Below, in pieces: positions 17,581 to 25,678 of a DNA stretch of 64,000 bases. The translations under genes and the position numbers were made by a program. Within the stretch, counting starts at the first letter, position 1. Each line of letters opens with the position of its first letter. This DNA comes from Chitinophaga costaii (GTDB lineage Bacteria > Bacteroidota > Bacteroidia > Chitinophagales > Chitinophagaceae), in NCBI RefSeq assembly GCF_900094705.1, contig NZ_FMAR01000005.1:186001-250000 (forward strand). Direction: 5' to 3'. The notes beneath the pieces were generated by a model. That model did no database searches and was not told the DNA's origin. It saw nothing but the letters and a program-made list of their open reading frames with translations.

Positions 17581-17982
17581 ATGACTACCAGGGAAGCAAC
17601 TCTCAAGGACAAAGCATACTGGCTTGCACAAATTCAATCACAGGTGCACCACCTTCTCGAACATTACCGCATAGAGCACCAGCTCACCAAAACGCAACTG
17701 GCGGCCAAACTCGGCGTATCTAAAGGGTATATTACCCAGATACTGAACGGCGAGTTCGATCACAAAGTGAGCAAACTGGTGGAACTGGCGCTGGCCTTCG
17801 ACAAGGTGCCTTTCTTTGAATACATGGACACCAACGTGTATCTCGATAAGGTGGGTGATGCCTTTCCCGACAAGGCGGTGATCTATCACCTCCAAAGCCA
17901 GGCATCTCTACCGCACGCAGCAGACCAACCCACACCTTTTAACGAAGACAGCGATAAAGACAAAAATAAAAAAGCGGAATAA
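17581..17982 (+). CDS. XRE-family transcriptional regulator
   Basis: The protein has 133 residues. An N-terminal helix is followed by a Cro/CI-type helix-turn-helix (about 30-80): LTKTQLAAKLGVSKGYITQILNGE, with the conserved Gln, Ala, Gly and second-helix Ser-Ile pattern. The acidic and lysine-rich tail (NEDSDKDKNKKAE) is probably disordered. No toxin-like partner is adjacent, so it does not look like an antitoxin. It stands alone between terminators. Targets unknown. Confidence 0.88.
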   Translation: MTTREATLKDKAYWLAQIQSQVHHLLEHYRIEHQLTKTQLAAKLGVSKGYITQILNGEFDHKVSKLVELALAFDKVPFFEYMDTNVYLDKVGDAFPDKAVIYHLQSQASLPHAADQPTPFNEDSDKDKNKKAE

Positions 17983-18001
17983 GCACATATTCACCAGCAT
18001 T

Positions 18002-18035
18002 AAAAAAGCCTTACAGCATGCTGCAAGGCTTTTTT
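18002..18035. terminator. Bidirectional terminator between the XRE gene and the L,D-transpeptidase gene
   Basis: A perfect 11-bp stem AAAAAAGCCTT/AAGGCTTTTTT encloses a loop that contains GCATGC. T runs on both strands let it serve both convergent genes. Confidence 0.88.
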
Positions 18036-18059
18036 AATAATATAGCTGTGGGGATGTGC

Positions 18060-19721
18060 TTATTCGGTTTCCAGCCAGCGCCGGGCTATTTTGTCTTCCC
18101 CATAAATATCTTCATTAAAGCGCAGCTTTCCGTTTTCGCCCGCCTCCGCCGTAAAGTAGCGGAAATATACAGGGATGCGGTTTCTAAGATCCACCTGTTT
18201 ACGTTCTCCCCTGGCCAACCATACTTTAATGCTATCTCTCAGGAAGGGGTGCGTACTATCGCTGCTCACCAGGTAGTTGGCAAGACTATCCCATTGCTGC
18301 ACCCTCACACAACCATGGCTTAACGCACGGAAGGCGTTTTTAAACAATCCACGGTTATTGGTATCGTGCAGGTACACGCTGTATTTATTAAAGAAATTAA
18401 ATTTCATTACCCCCAGCGAATTGTCCTCCCCATCCATCTGGCGCAGGGTGTAAGGGAAGTAGTGCTGGCCCATGCGGCTCCAATCTATCTTGGAAGGATC
18501 TACTTCCTGCCCGTCTTTGCCGATCACCTGGAGATTCTTTTTCGCCAGGTAATTGATATTGCGTTTTATGGCAGGGATCATTTCCTTCACGGTAATACTA
18601 AAAGGTACGCGCCAGTAGGGGTATAGCTGGAAATTGGTGAGCGTGGAGGTGAGTAGCGGGGAGCGCGTTTTGGGTGCCCCTACAATAATGCGCGATGCCA
18701 ATGCTACCTCACCGTCTTCTACCACGTGCATCCAGAAGCCCGGCAGGTTCACGAAAATATAACGGTGGGGCAGGCTATCCGGCAGCTTGCGCCACCGGTC
18801 CAGGTTCACGGCCGCTTGCTCCATCCAGTCGCTGTAGGGGCGATTGAGGGCCTGTAAGGTTTTTTTGCCGGCTTTGCCATCGGCATACATATTAAACTCT
18901 TCCTGGAAGGCTTTTATGCCGGCCTGCAACTGTACCGTATCCTGGTCGCGGCTCAGCGTATCCATATGCCCTGTTTGTATAAGCCGCTGGCGAAGCTGGC
19001 TGCGAAAGGCCAGGGTATCGGTGATCGTCAGGGGCAGGGTGTCCCAGGAAAGTGTTTTATATTTTTCTTTGAAATTTTTCAGGGCATCCTTCAATTGCAA
19101 ATAAGCTTCGTGGCCAGGTTGCACCTGGTCCAGTACTATTCCAATGCGGTGCGTTTCCAGCGCCTGGGAAAGCATTTGCACCAGTGCCGTATCAGTATAC
19201 AGCGAATCTCGGCGCAGGGTAATACTGTCGCGGGGCGTTACCCCGAAATGCAAGCCGGAAACCATTTTCATAAAAGCATCGGTCAGCATCACATCTACCC
19301 GGCCCCAGAGCGCAGCGTCCATTTTGGCGCTGTCTGCATTGCGGCGCAGCTGGTCCACGGCTTGGCGCAAAATTTTATAATGGAAACGGTCCGGCAGCAG
19401 GCCCACCTCGTCAGCATTAACAATCCGGTTATACATCGTGTCAAACATGGGCAGGGCTATGCCTTTGGCAGACCACTGCGGGGCATTGGCATGTTGCTGA
19501 TAAAATTCCTGGATGGCAGAAAGACGGAAGGCAGTAAGGCTGTCTTCCATTTTACCGTTGTTATCGGCCAGGTAGCTCAAACGCTCCTGGATATTTGCAG
19601 GTACCGCAGTACCTAATTCTACCACATTTTTGACAATCTCTTTTTGCTTGGGCGCGCGGGTTTTGCAGGCCGTTGCACCAATAACCAGGCATAACAAGCT
19701 ATAGGTAAATTTATATTTCAT
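18060..19721 (-). CDS. L,D-transpeptidase, YcbB/LdtD-like lipoprotein
   Basis: The protein has 553 residues. The N-terminal signal MKYKFTYSLLCLVIGATAC has a plausible lipobox (ATAC). A large helical scaffold (about 40-270) is followed by a peptidoglycan-binding helix bundle (about 275-310, DTVQLQAGIKAFQEEF). A YkuD catalytic domain (about 330-500) ends in HDTNNRGLF-x-RALSHGCVRV, with Cys471 as the nucleophile. The scaffold-PG_binding-YkuD order is that of YcbB/LdtD, which makes 3-3 cross-links in peptidoglycan. Attachment to a membrane as a lipoprotein facing the periplasm is inferred. It is encoded as a single gene. Confidence 0.92.
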   Translation of the reverse strand: MKYKFTYSLLCLVIGATACKTRAPKQKEIVKNVVELGTAVPANIQERLSYLADNNGKMEDSLTAFRLSAIQEFYQQHANAPQWSAKGIALPMFDTMYNRIVNADEVGLLPDRFHYKILRQAVDQLRRNADSAKMDAALWGRVDVMLTDAFMKMVSGLHFGVTPRDSITLRRDSLYTDTALVQMLSQALETHRIGIVLDQVQPGHEAYLQLKDALKNFKEKYKTLSWDTLPLTITDTLAFRSQLRQRLIQTGHMDTLSRDQDTVQLQAGIKAFQEEFNMYADGKAGKKTLQALNRPYSDWMEQAAVNLDRWRKLPDSLPHRYIFVNLPGFWMHVVEDGEVALASRIIVGAPKTRSPLLTSTLTNFQLYPYWRVPFSITVKEMIPAIKRNINYLAKKNLQVIGKDGQEVDPSKIDWSRMGQHYFPYTLRQMDGEDNSLGVMKFNFFNKYSVYLHDTNNRGLFKNAFRALSHGCVRVQQWDSLANYLVSSDSTHPFLRDSIKVWLARGERKQVDLRNRIPVYFRYFTAEAGENGKLRFNEDIYGEDKIARRWLETE

Positions 19722-20022
19722 GCTGTAAAATTCAGTGGTGCGCGGAAGGGAGAAGCCAACATATGCATGGACCGCGAAAAACTGTTAGGCAAACAGTACG
19801 CCACCTGCGCTGCGTTTTTGGTGTAAAGGTTTGGTTTTATTTACAACAATTTTTTTTCACAAATAAAGACTGTACAAATCTCAGCACGGTTACAATCGCT
19901 TTCATCTTCAATTATTTTAATAAGGACCTCTCTGCAAGATACTACTTTGCGATAAATCCGGATACGATTAAACAGACCGTTTTTTACATCCGGTGATACA
20001 CAAGGGGCCGCCAGACCGGGCA
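19722..20022. other. Intergenic stretch, porin end to L,D-transpeptidase start
   Basis: No gene or confident site is visible. It must hold the transpeptidase promoter on the minus strand, but I found no exact TAnnTTTG there; the nearest is TACTGTTTG, one base too long, about 68 bases upstream of the start. Short frames here are not convincing. Confidence 0.4.
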
Positions 20023-21999
20023 TTAATTTACGAATGCCCAGCGCAGTCCTACCCGCAGCAGGAAGTTAGGATAGGCGTAACTGGGTGCTGCGTAATTGTT
20101 TTTGGCAAAAAAGCTGTTAAGGTTTTCGCCCCGGATATAAGCCCAGAACGATTTAATCCGGAAGTTTACGAAAGCATCAAATTCAGGACTGTTCATGCTG
20201 ATCTTCTGGCTATCCTGGGGCACAAACATGCCAAAAATGTTGGAATAAGTATCGGCGAAATAAGGCGTATTGTACTTTACTTCTATGCCGGTTACTAGGT
20301 TCAGGTTCAGGTACAGCGTCCGTTCAAAGGTAAAGCGCTGCCGCGTCCACCCGGCAGGCACGTGAAAAGGCGTATTGCCCTGGAACTGCTGGAAAGCATA
20401 GTCCATGTACCAGTTCAGGTGCTTGCGGATAACGATTTGCTTGGTGAACATTACCTGCAACAGATTAAACAGCGGTGCCTGTGCCGGGTGGTAAAAATCT
20501 TTCAGGTAGGTGTAATTATTAAAGATGTAGTAATTGGCAGATAGGTTGTACATCAGGCGGGGGTTGTCTGCCACGAAACTAAACTGGGAATAATTTTGCT
20601 TGTTCAGGCCATAGTTATACCAGGTGTTGCGGGTGTTCTGGAAATAGCGGAAGGCATAACCAGGTTCACTGTTCACGTTGCGGAATGCCAGCTTCACATT
20701 ACCCAGGGTGCGGCTCAGGTAGCGGCTCAGGCTAGCGGTAAGGCTATAATCACCGGTATTAACACCTGCGGTATAAAAATCGCCTTTTGCCTGGAAGTCC
20801 CACAGGTGGTTGCGGGTTAGGTTGCGGTATTCCCCATGTAGCATCACGTTATTAAAATTTACCGCCACATCCGGGAAACTGCCCTTGATGGTTTCGAAAG
20901 TAGCCCCTATTTTGATAAACTGCGCCTGGCTACCGCGCAACGGAAACTGCACCACACTCAGATCGTTGGATAAAATAGTCCATTTATGCAGGGCCTCCAG
21001 TTGCTTATTGGTAAAAACAGGTGCAAAGTCGTAATGCTGGCTGTAATAACTGATAGCCGAATCGGGCTGTATGTCCAGGTATTCGTAGGTGTTGCTACTG
21101 TAACTCAGCGTGTGTTGCACACGGAACTTGGGGTCAAACTGGTAATAATCCGTACTATCGTTAATCTCTATGGAATCGCCCTTGCCCCAGTCGTACCCAT
21201 GGGAAAACAGGATACCACTTTGTTTGTAAGCCGTTTTCACGTTCATACTGCTGCTGCCAAATAGGGTGGCGCTCTCGGTAGCCGGGCCACCTACATTTAC
21301 CGGGATGGTAAGGCGGTCTTTAAAACGGGAATTGGTCAGGAAGGTATCGCTGCGGATACCGCCGTTCTCGCCGCTGTTTATTTTATTACTATACCAGCTT
21401 ACTTCTGTGTGATACCGTTTGTTTTTACTCAGGGTGCGCACCGTAACCCGCAGCAGGTTATGATTAGAGCTTTGATTCTGGTAATAGCCGGGCGAGTTTA
21501 CCTTGCGGTATTCGAACGAGAAGTTAATCCGCTCTCCGCGATTCTGCGTATGCATGGCGTCTATAATCTGCTCCTGCTTGGAGCCTACCAGGTATTGCAG
21601 TTCCGTGTAAGGGCGGGTGGTAAAATAAAAGCGGGCGTTATCGTGGTTAAACTCGTAAATGTCGTAGCTATGAAAGCCGGCGTCGAAACCATCCTGCATG
21701 CGGGGGGTAAAGAACAGCGACTGGGCGGCATTCCCGTTATTGCCCAGCGTGTGGTAATACGCGGGTATTTGCAGGTACTTCGAAAAATCATTGGCCGCAG
21801 AATCGATGGTGTGCGGTGTGGGGTCGCCCAGGAAATAATACTTGAGCGTAAGGGTGTCAGGGGGAAGGGAGTGTTGGGAAGTATCCGGTTTGGTGCCACT
21901 GCTGCCTCCCATACCACTAAACCGACCAGTATTGATCTGCGCTATCCCGGAAAGTGCGGAACATATCAGTAAACAGCCTATCAAACATATTTTCCTCAT
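20023..21999 (-). CDS. Putative porin (PF14121-type outer-membrane barrel)
   Basis: The protein has 658 residues. A Sec signal peptide (MRKICLIGCLLICSALSGIAQ) precedes a short Gly/Ser linker and a long aromatic-rich barrel with repeated alternating strands (for example LRVTVRTLSKNKRYHTEVSWYSNKIN). It ends in a typical barrel terminus, RVGLRWAFVN. The family is found across Bacteroidota and is annotated as putative porin. It lies 19 bases downstream of punA on the same strand, so the two are almost certainly cotranscribed. This suggests, but does not prove, passage of nucleosides or related purines through the outer membrane. Confidence 0.85.
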   Translation of the reverse strand: MRKICLIGCLLICSALSGIAQINTGRFSGMGGSSGTKPDTSQHSLPPDTLTLKYYFLGDPTPHTIDSAANDFSKYLQIPAYYHTLGNNGNAAQSLFFTPRMQDGFDAGFHSYDIYEFNHDNARFYFTTRPYTELQYLVGSKQEQIIDAMHTQNRGERINFSFEYRKVNSPGYYQNQSSNHNLLRVTVRTLSKNKRYHTEVSWYSNKINSGENGGIRSDTFLTNSRFKDRLTIPVNVGGPATESATLFGSSSMNVKTAYKQSGILFSHGYDWGKGDSIEINDSTDYYQFDPKFRVQHTLSYSSNTYEYLDIQPDSAISYYSQHYDFAPVFTNKQLEALHKWTILSNDLSVVQFPLRGSQAQFIKIGATFETIKGSFPDVAVNFNNVMLHGEYRNLTRNHLWDFQAKGDFYTAGVNTGDYSLTASLSRYLSRTLGNVKLAFRNVNSEPGYAFRYFQNTRNTWYNYGLNKQNYSQFSFVADNPRLMYNLSANYYIFNNYTYLKDFYHPAQAPLFNLLQVMFTKQIVIRKHLNWYMDYAFQQFQGNTPFHVPAGWTRQRFTFERTLYLNLNLVTGIEVKYNTPYFADTYSNIFGMFVPQDSQKISMNSPEFDAFVNFRIKSFWAYIRGENLNSFFAKNNYAAPSYAYPNFLLRVGLRWAFVN

Positions 22000-22018
22000 G
22001 CTGCGGATTCAGTAAAAA

Positions 22019-22846
22019 TTACAATTGTTGGATCAATTCCCGGAATATCAATGTCAGCTTTGGTTCCGCAGCCTTTGCGGCGGCCAGTACTTCCTCGTGT
22101 GATACTTTATTTTCATGCCCTTCCGGCACAATGCCAAGGTCGGTGATTACGCTCATGGCAAACACTTTCATGCCGCCATGGATGGCTACGATCACTTCAG
22201 GTACAGTACTCATGCCTACGGCGTCTCCTCCTATGCGGTGCATATAACGGTATTCGGCGCGGGTTTCGAAGGTAGGCCCTTGCACCCCCACATAAACGCC
22301 TTTATGCACTGAAATATGATGAGCGGCAGCCACCTGCTCCGCTTTTTTAACGAGTTGTTGGGAATAGGCTTCGCTCATGTCGGGAAAACGGGGGCCCAGT
22401 TCCGGGATGTTCTTCCCATGCAGCGGGTGTTCTGGCTGTAAATTAATATGATCGGTGATGATCATCAGGTCTCCCACCGAAAAGGCTTCGTTCATCCCCC
22501 CAGCCGCATTGCTGAGCAGCAGCGTGTCTACGCCCAGTGCCTTCATTACCCGCACCGGAAAGGTAACCTGCTGCATGGTGTAGCCTTCATAATAATGGTA
22601 GCGGCCTGCCATGGCTATCACATAATGGCCTCCCAGGGTTCCCAGTATGAGGGTACCGGAATGGCCCTCCACGGTGGAAGGCGGGAAATGAGGTATCTGT
22701 TCATAAGGTATCTCCTGCCGGTCTTCCATATCACCCACCAGGTTGCCCAACCCACTACCCAGGATGATGCCCGCCCGGGGAACCGCTTTCAGAAATGGCC
22801 GTAAAAAATTGCTGGCTGCCCGTATCTGGCTTAAAAGATCACTCAT
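22019..22846 (-). CDS. punA: Purine-nucleoside phosphorylase, trimeric type
   Basis: The protein has 275 residues. It cleaves purine nucleosides with phosphate to free base and (deoxy)ribose 1-phosphate. Motifs: GIILGSGLGNLVGDM (phosphate loop), the FPPSTVEGHSG His loop, GRYHYYEGY, LLLSNAAGGMN, GVYVGVQGPTFETRAEYRY (substrate loop with Glu and Tyr) and VGMSTVPEVIVAIHGG. This is the low-molecular-mass homotrimer family, active on inosine and guanosine. The upstream region is shared with the divergent sucC. Confidence 0.95.
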   Translation of the reverse strand: MSDLLSQIRAASNFLRPFLKAVPRAGIILGSGLGNLVGDMEDRQEIPYEQIPHFPPSTVEGHSGTLILGTLGGHYVIAMAGRYHYYEGYTMQQVTFPVRVMKALGVDTLLLSNAAGGMNEAFSVGDLMIITDHINLQPEHPLHGKNIPELGPRFPDMSEAYSQQLVKKAEQVAAAHHISVHKGVYVGVQGPTFETRAEYRYMHRIGGDAVGMSTVPEVIVAIHGGMKVFAMSVITDLGIVPEGHENKVSHEEVLAAAKAAEPKLTLIFRELIQQL

Positions 22847-22910
22847 CTGGTGCTGTTGATATGCGTGTATTATATTGGGTAAAGCTGGCCGGCATTTTTA
22901 CCGCCCCGCG

Positions 22911-22918
22911 CAAAGTTA
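22911..22918 (-). promoter_or_regulatory. -7 element upstream of punA
   Basis: The minus strand reads TAACTTTG, an exact TAnnTTTG, 64 bases before the punA start. The usual TTTG is not at the standard spacing; a 15-bp palindrome begins 19 bases upstream. Confidence 0.45.
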
Positions 22919-22937
22919 TTTTTTAATAAGGCAATAT

Positions 22938-22952
22938 GCGCTAAATTAGCGC
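22938..22952. promoter_or_regulatory. Perfect 15-base palindrome between punA and sucC
   Basis: GCGCTAAATTAGCGC (7-bp arms around one A) lies 14 bases before the sucC ATG. It overlaps TAAATTAG, a 7-of-8 match to a -7 element for sucC, and stands at about the -33 position for punA. A shared operator for both divergent genes is possible. Confidence 0.45.
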
Positions 22953-22966
22953 CAAATTTTATTCCG

Positions 22967-24181
22967 ATGAACTTACACGAGTACCAGGCCAAAGAACTAT
23001 TGAAAAAATATAATGTACCGGTGCAGGAAGGAATTCCGGTAGACACGCCAGAACTAGCGGCAGAAGCTTACAAGAACCTGAAAGTACAATATGGTAACGA
23101 GTTTGCAGTGGTGAAAGCGCAGATCCATGCCGGGGGCCGTGGTAAAGGTAAGATCATTGGTAAAGAACAACGCGGCGTAGCCGTAGGTAAGAATGCAGAA
23201 GATATTAAAACCATTGCCGGCAATCTGCTGGGTGGCACCCTGGTAACTATCCAGACCGGCCCCGCCGGCAAGCTGGTAAATAAAGTACTGGTGGCCCAGG
23301 ACGTTTATTATCCCGGCCCCAACCCCGTAAAAGAATATTACCTCTCCATCCTGCTAGACCGCGCCAAAGGACAGAACGTTATCATGTACTCTACCGAAGG
23401 CGGTATGGATATCGAAGAGGTAGCACATAATACCCCCGACAAAATTTTTAAAGAGTGGGTACATCCCTCCGGCGGCTTGCAGCCCTTCCAGGCACGCAAG
23501 ATTGCCTTTAACCTGGGCGTAACGGGCAATGCCTTTAAGAACCTGGTGAAATTTGTGACCAATCTTTACAATGCCTATGTGGGTGTGGATGCCAGTATGC
23601 TGGAAATCAACCCGCTGTTTAAAACCAGCGACGACAAGATCGTAGCAGTAGATTGTAAGATGAATATTGATGACAACGCTATCATGCGCCACCCCGACCT
23701 GGAAGCGCTGCGCGATATCACCGAAGAAGACCCCACCGAAGTAGAAGCTGGTAAATACAACCTGAACTTCGTGAAACTAGACGGCAACGTAGGTTGTATG
23801 GTGAACGGTGCTGGCCTGGCCATGGCCACCATGGACATGATTAAACTGAGCGGTGGCGAACCCGCCAACTTCCTGGACGTAGGCGGTACTGCCAATGCCC
23901 AGACCGTAGAAGCCGGTTTCCGCATCATCCTCCGCGATCCGAAGGTGAAAGCTATTCTGATCAATATCTTTGGCGGCATTGTTCGCTGCGACCGGGTAGC
24001 ACAGGGTGTTATCGACGCTTACCAGAGCATTGGCAATATCACCGTACCTATCATCGTACGCTTACAAGGCACCAACGCCGCCGAAGCAAAGGAACTGATC
24101 GAAAAAAGTGGCCTGAAAGTTCAATCCGCCATCCTGCTCAGTGAAGCGGCGGAACTGGTGGGCAAAGCCGTAAACGCTTAA
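22967..24181 (+). CDS. sucC: Succinate--CoA ligase (ADP-forming) subunit beta
   Basis: The protein has 404 residues. It is the ATP-grasp subunit of the TCA-cycle enzyme that interconverts succinyl-CoA and succinate with nucleotide phosphorylation. The sequence starts MNLHEYQAKELLKKYNVPVQEG, shows KAQIHAGGRGKGKI in the ATP-grasp N-domain, LEINPL, and the C-terminal GCMVNGAGLAMATMD, FLDVGG and FGGIVRCD motifs of the CoA-ligase domain. The alpha subunit gene (sucD) is not adjacent and must be elsewhere. Confidence 0.97.
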   Translation: MNLHEYQAKELLKKYNVPVQEGIPVDTPELAAEAYKNLKVQYGNEFAVVKAQIHAGGRGKGKIIGKEQRGVAVGKNAEDIKTIAGNLLGGTLVTIQTGPAGKLVNKVLVAQDVYYPGPNPVKEYYLSILLDRAKGQNVIMYSTEGGMDIEEVAHNTPDKIFKEWVHPSGGLQPFQARKIAFNLGVTGNAFKNLVKFVTNLYNAYVGVDASMLEINPLFKTSDDKIVAVDCKMNIDDNAIMRHPDLEALRDITEEDPTEVEAGKYNLNFVKLDGNVGCMVNGAGLAMATMDMIKLSGGEPANFLDVGGTANAQTVEAGFRIILRDPKVKAILINIFGGIVRCDRVAQGVIDAYQSIGNITVPIIVRLQGTNAAEAKELIEKSGLKVQSAILLSEAAELVGKAVNA

Positions 24182-24202
24182 TTTTTTAAATTATCATAGC
24201 CC

Positions 24203-24235
24203 AACGGCCACACCTTATCGTGCGGCCGTTTTTTT
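24203..24235 (+). terminator. Terminator after sucC
   Basis: A 7-bp stem AACGGCC/GGCCGTT, with extra CAC/GTG pairing inside the loop, is followed by a T run. Confidence 0.8.
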
Positions 24236-24424
24236 ATATCCCCTCAGCCAATTATCCCTGTTCATCCCACAGAAAGGCAGCGTTGGCCCCGCCAACCAGG
24301 TGGTTCAACATTTAGTAACCACCCACTCTCACAATTTTCTTACCTTCATAGTCCTTCCTTATCTACCCAGACTTGTGCTGAAAACAGCACCCGTATATTT
24401 ATTCTCTGTTATATCCATACAAGT

Positions 24425-25543
24425 ATGCAACGCATCCGCCAATTCTTTTTGTTTTGCTCCGGGGCTCATCCCTCCATGCTCCGGCGTGCACCGGCCGACA
24501 CCAATAAATACGGGGGCATTGGGGGGACTATTTTTTTCACCGGCCTGCTGGCCGCCCTCTCTGCTGGCTACGCGCTATGGACGGTGTTTGAACAAGCCTG
24601 GTCCGCCATTCTGTTTGGCGCCATCTGGGGACTCATGATCTTTAACCTGGATCGCTACATCGTATCGGGCATGAAAAAACGCGCACGCTTCGGACAGGAA
24701 CTTCTGCTGGCATTACCGCGTATCATCCTGGCTGTACTTATTGCCGTGGTCATCTCCAAACCGCTGGAGCTGAAAATCTTTGAAAAAGAGATACACGCCG
24801 AATTACTGAGCATGGAGCAGCAGGTGTACAAACAGCAGGAAGACCTGGTAAAAGCCCGTTACGCCGCCCGCAGTGCAGAACTGCGCCACGATATAGACAC
24901 CCTGCAAGGTGCCATCACCACCCAGGCCGCCCGCCGCGATGGCCTTATGCTGCTGGCCCAGCAGGAAGCAGATGGCACCGGCGGCTCCCGGGTAAAAAAC
25001 CTGGGCCCCATTTACAAAGCAAAAAAAACCGATGCCGACAAAGCCTCCGCCGACCTGCAGCACCTGGATAGTGCCAACACCGCGCAAATACGCGATAAAC
25101 AACACCAACTGGCCGCCATTGATTCTTCTATGAAGGCAGACATAATGGCCATGGGCCGCGGACGCTTGGATGGCCTGGCCTCCCGCCTGGACGCCCTGGG
25201 TCATATCACCGAAAGAAGCACACCCATCCGCTGGGCCAACGGGTTTATTATGCTGTTATTCATTGCCCTGGAAACCGCTCCCGTGTTCGTAAAACTCATT
25301 TCCCTGCGCGGCCCTTACGACGATTTGCTGGAACAACATGAGTTTAATTACGAAATGGAACGCAAAGACCGCATGGCCCACCGCCGCCAGCAATCCGAAG
25401 AAAGAAAAGACATCCGTGAGCAAACCCGCGCACAACGCGTGCAAGCCGCCATCGACAAAGAACATATGCGCCAGCAAGCCAACCTTGATGTAGAAAAAGC
25501 GAAAACGGAACATTGGCAGGCTTCGGAAATTGAGAAATTGTAA
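24425..25543 (+). CDS. DUF4407 domain-containing membrane protein
   Basis: The protein has 372 residues. Two hydrophobic helices near 30-75 (GGTIFFTGLLAALSAGYALW, then ILFGAIWGLMIFNLDRYIVSG) and one near 95-115 precede a long charged coiled coil (about 125-260). A fourth helix (about 278-295) and a highly charged Arg/Glu-rich C-terminal helix rich in Gln follow. The LDRYIVSGMKK motif and helix arrangement match DUF4407, a Bacteroidota/actinobacterial membrane family with no established function. It is probably an inner-membrane protein with the coiled coil outside the bilayer. It stands as its own unit. Confidence 0.85.
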   Translation: MQRIRQFFLFCSGAHPSMLRRAPADTNKYGGIGGTIFFTGLLAALSAGYALWTVFEQAWSAILFGAIWGLMIFNLDRYIVSGMKKRARFGQELLLALPRIILAVLIAVVISKPLELKIFEKEIHAELLSMEQQVYKQQEDLVKARYAARSAELRHDIDTLQGAITTQAARRDGLMLLAQQEADGTGGSRVKNLGPIYKAKKTDADKASADLQHLDSANTAQIRDKQHQLAAIDSSMKADIMAMGRGRLDGLASRLDALGHITERSTPIRWANGFIMLLFIALETAPVFVKLISLRGPYDDLLEQHEFNYEMERKDRMAHRRQQSEERKDIREQTRAQRVQAAIDKEHMRQQANLDVEKAKTEHWQASEIEKL

Positions 25544-25563
25544 TTCAACTTTATAGTTATATC

Positions 25564-25612
25564 ACTGCGAAACTGCACGCCTTTAACCTGCCTGCACTTC
25601 GCAGTTTTTTTT
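25564..25612 (+). terminator. Terminator after the DUF4407 gene
   Basis: An 8-bp stem ACTGCGAA/TTCGCAGT with a 26-base loop is followed by eight T. Confidence 0.7.
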
Positions 25613-25678
25613 GTTCCCGGAAAAATCGTTTTATGGAATTGGCAATGTCGTTAGCATCCTATACGCAAATTCATAGTT

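Noticed and set aside
17581..17982. XRE protein as antitoxin of a toxin-antitoxin pair
   Set aside because: No small toxin-like gene on either side; flanked by a metabolic gene and a convergent L,D-transpeptidase gene.
24300..24638. A 112-codon frame overlapping the start of the DUF4407 gene
   Set aside because: The overlapping DUF4407 frame has clear membrane helices and family motifs; this frame does not.
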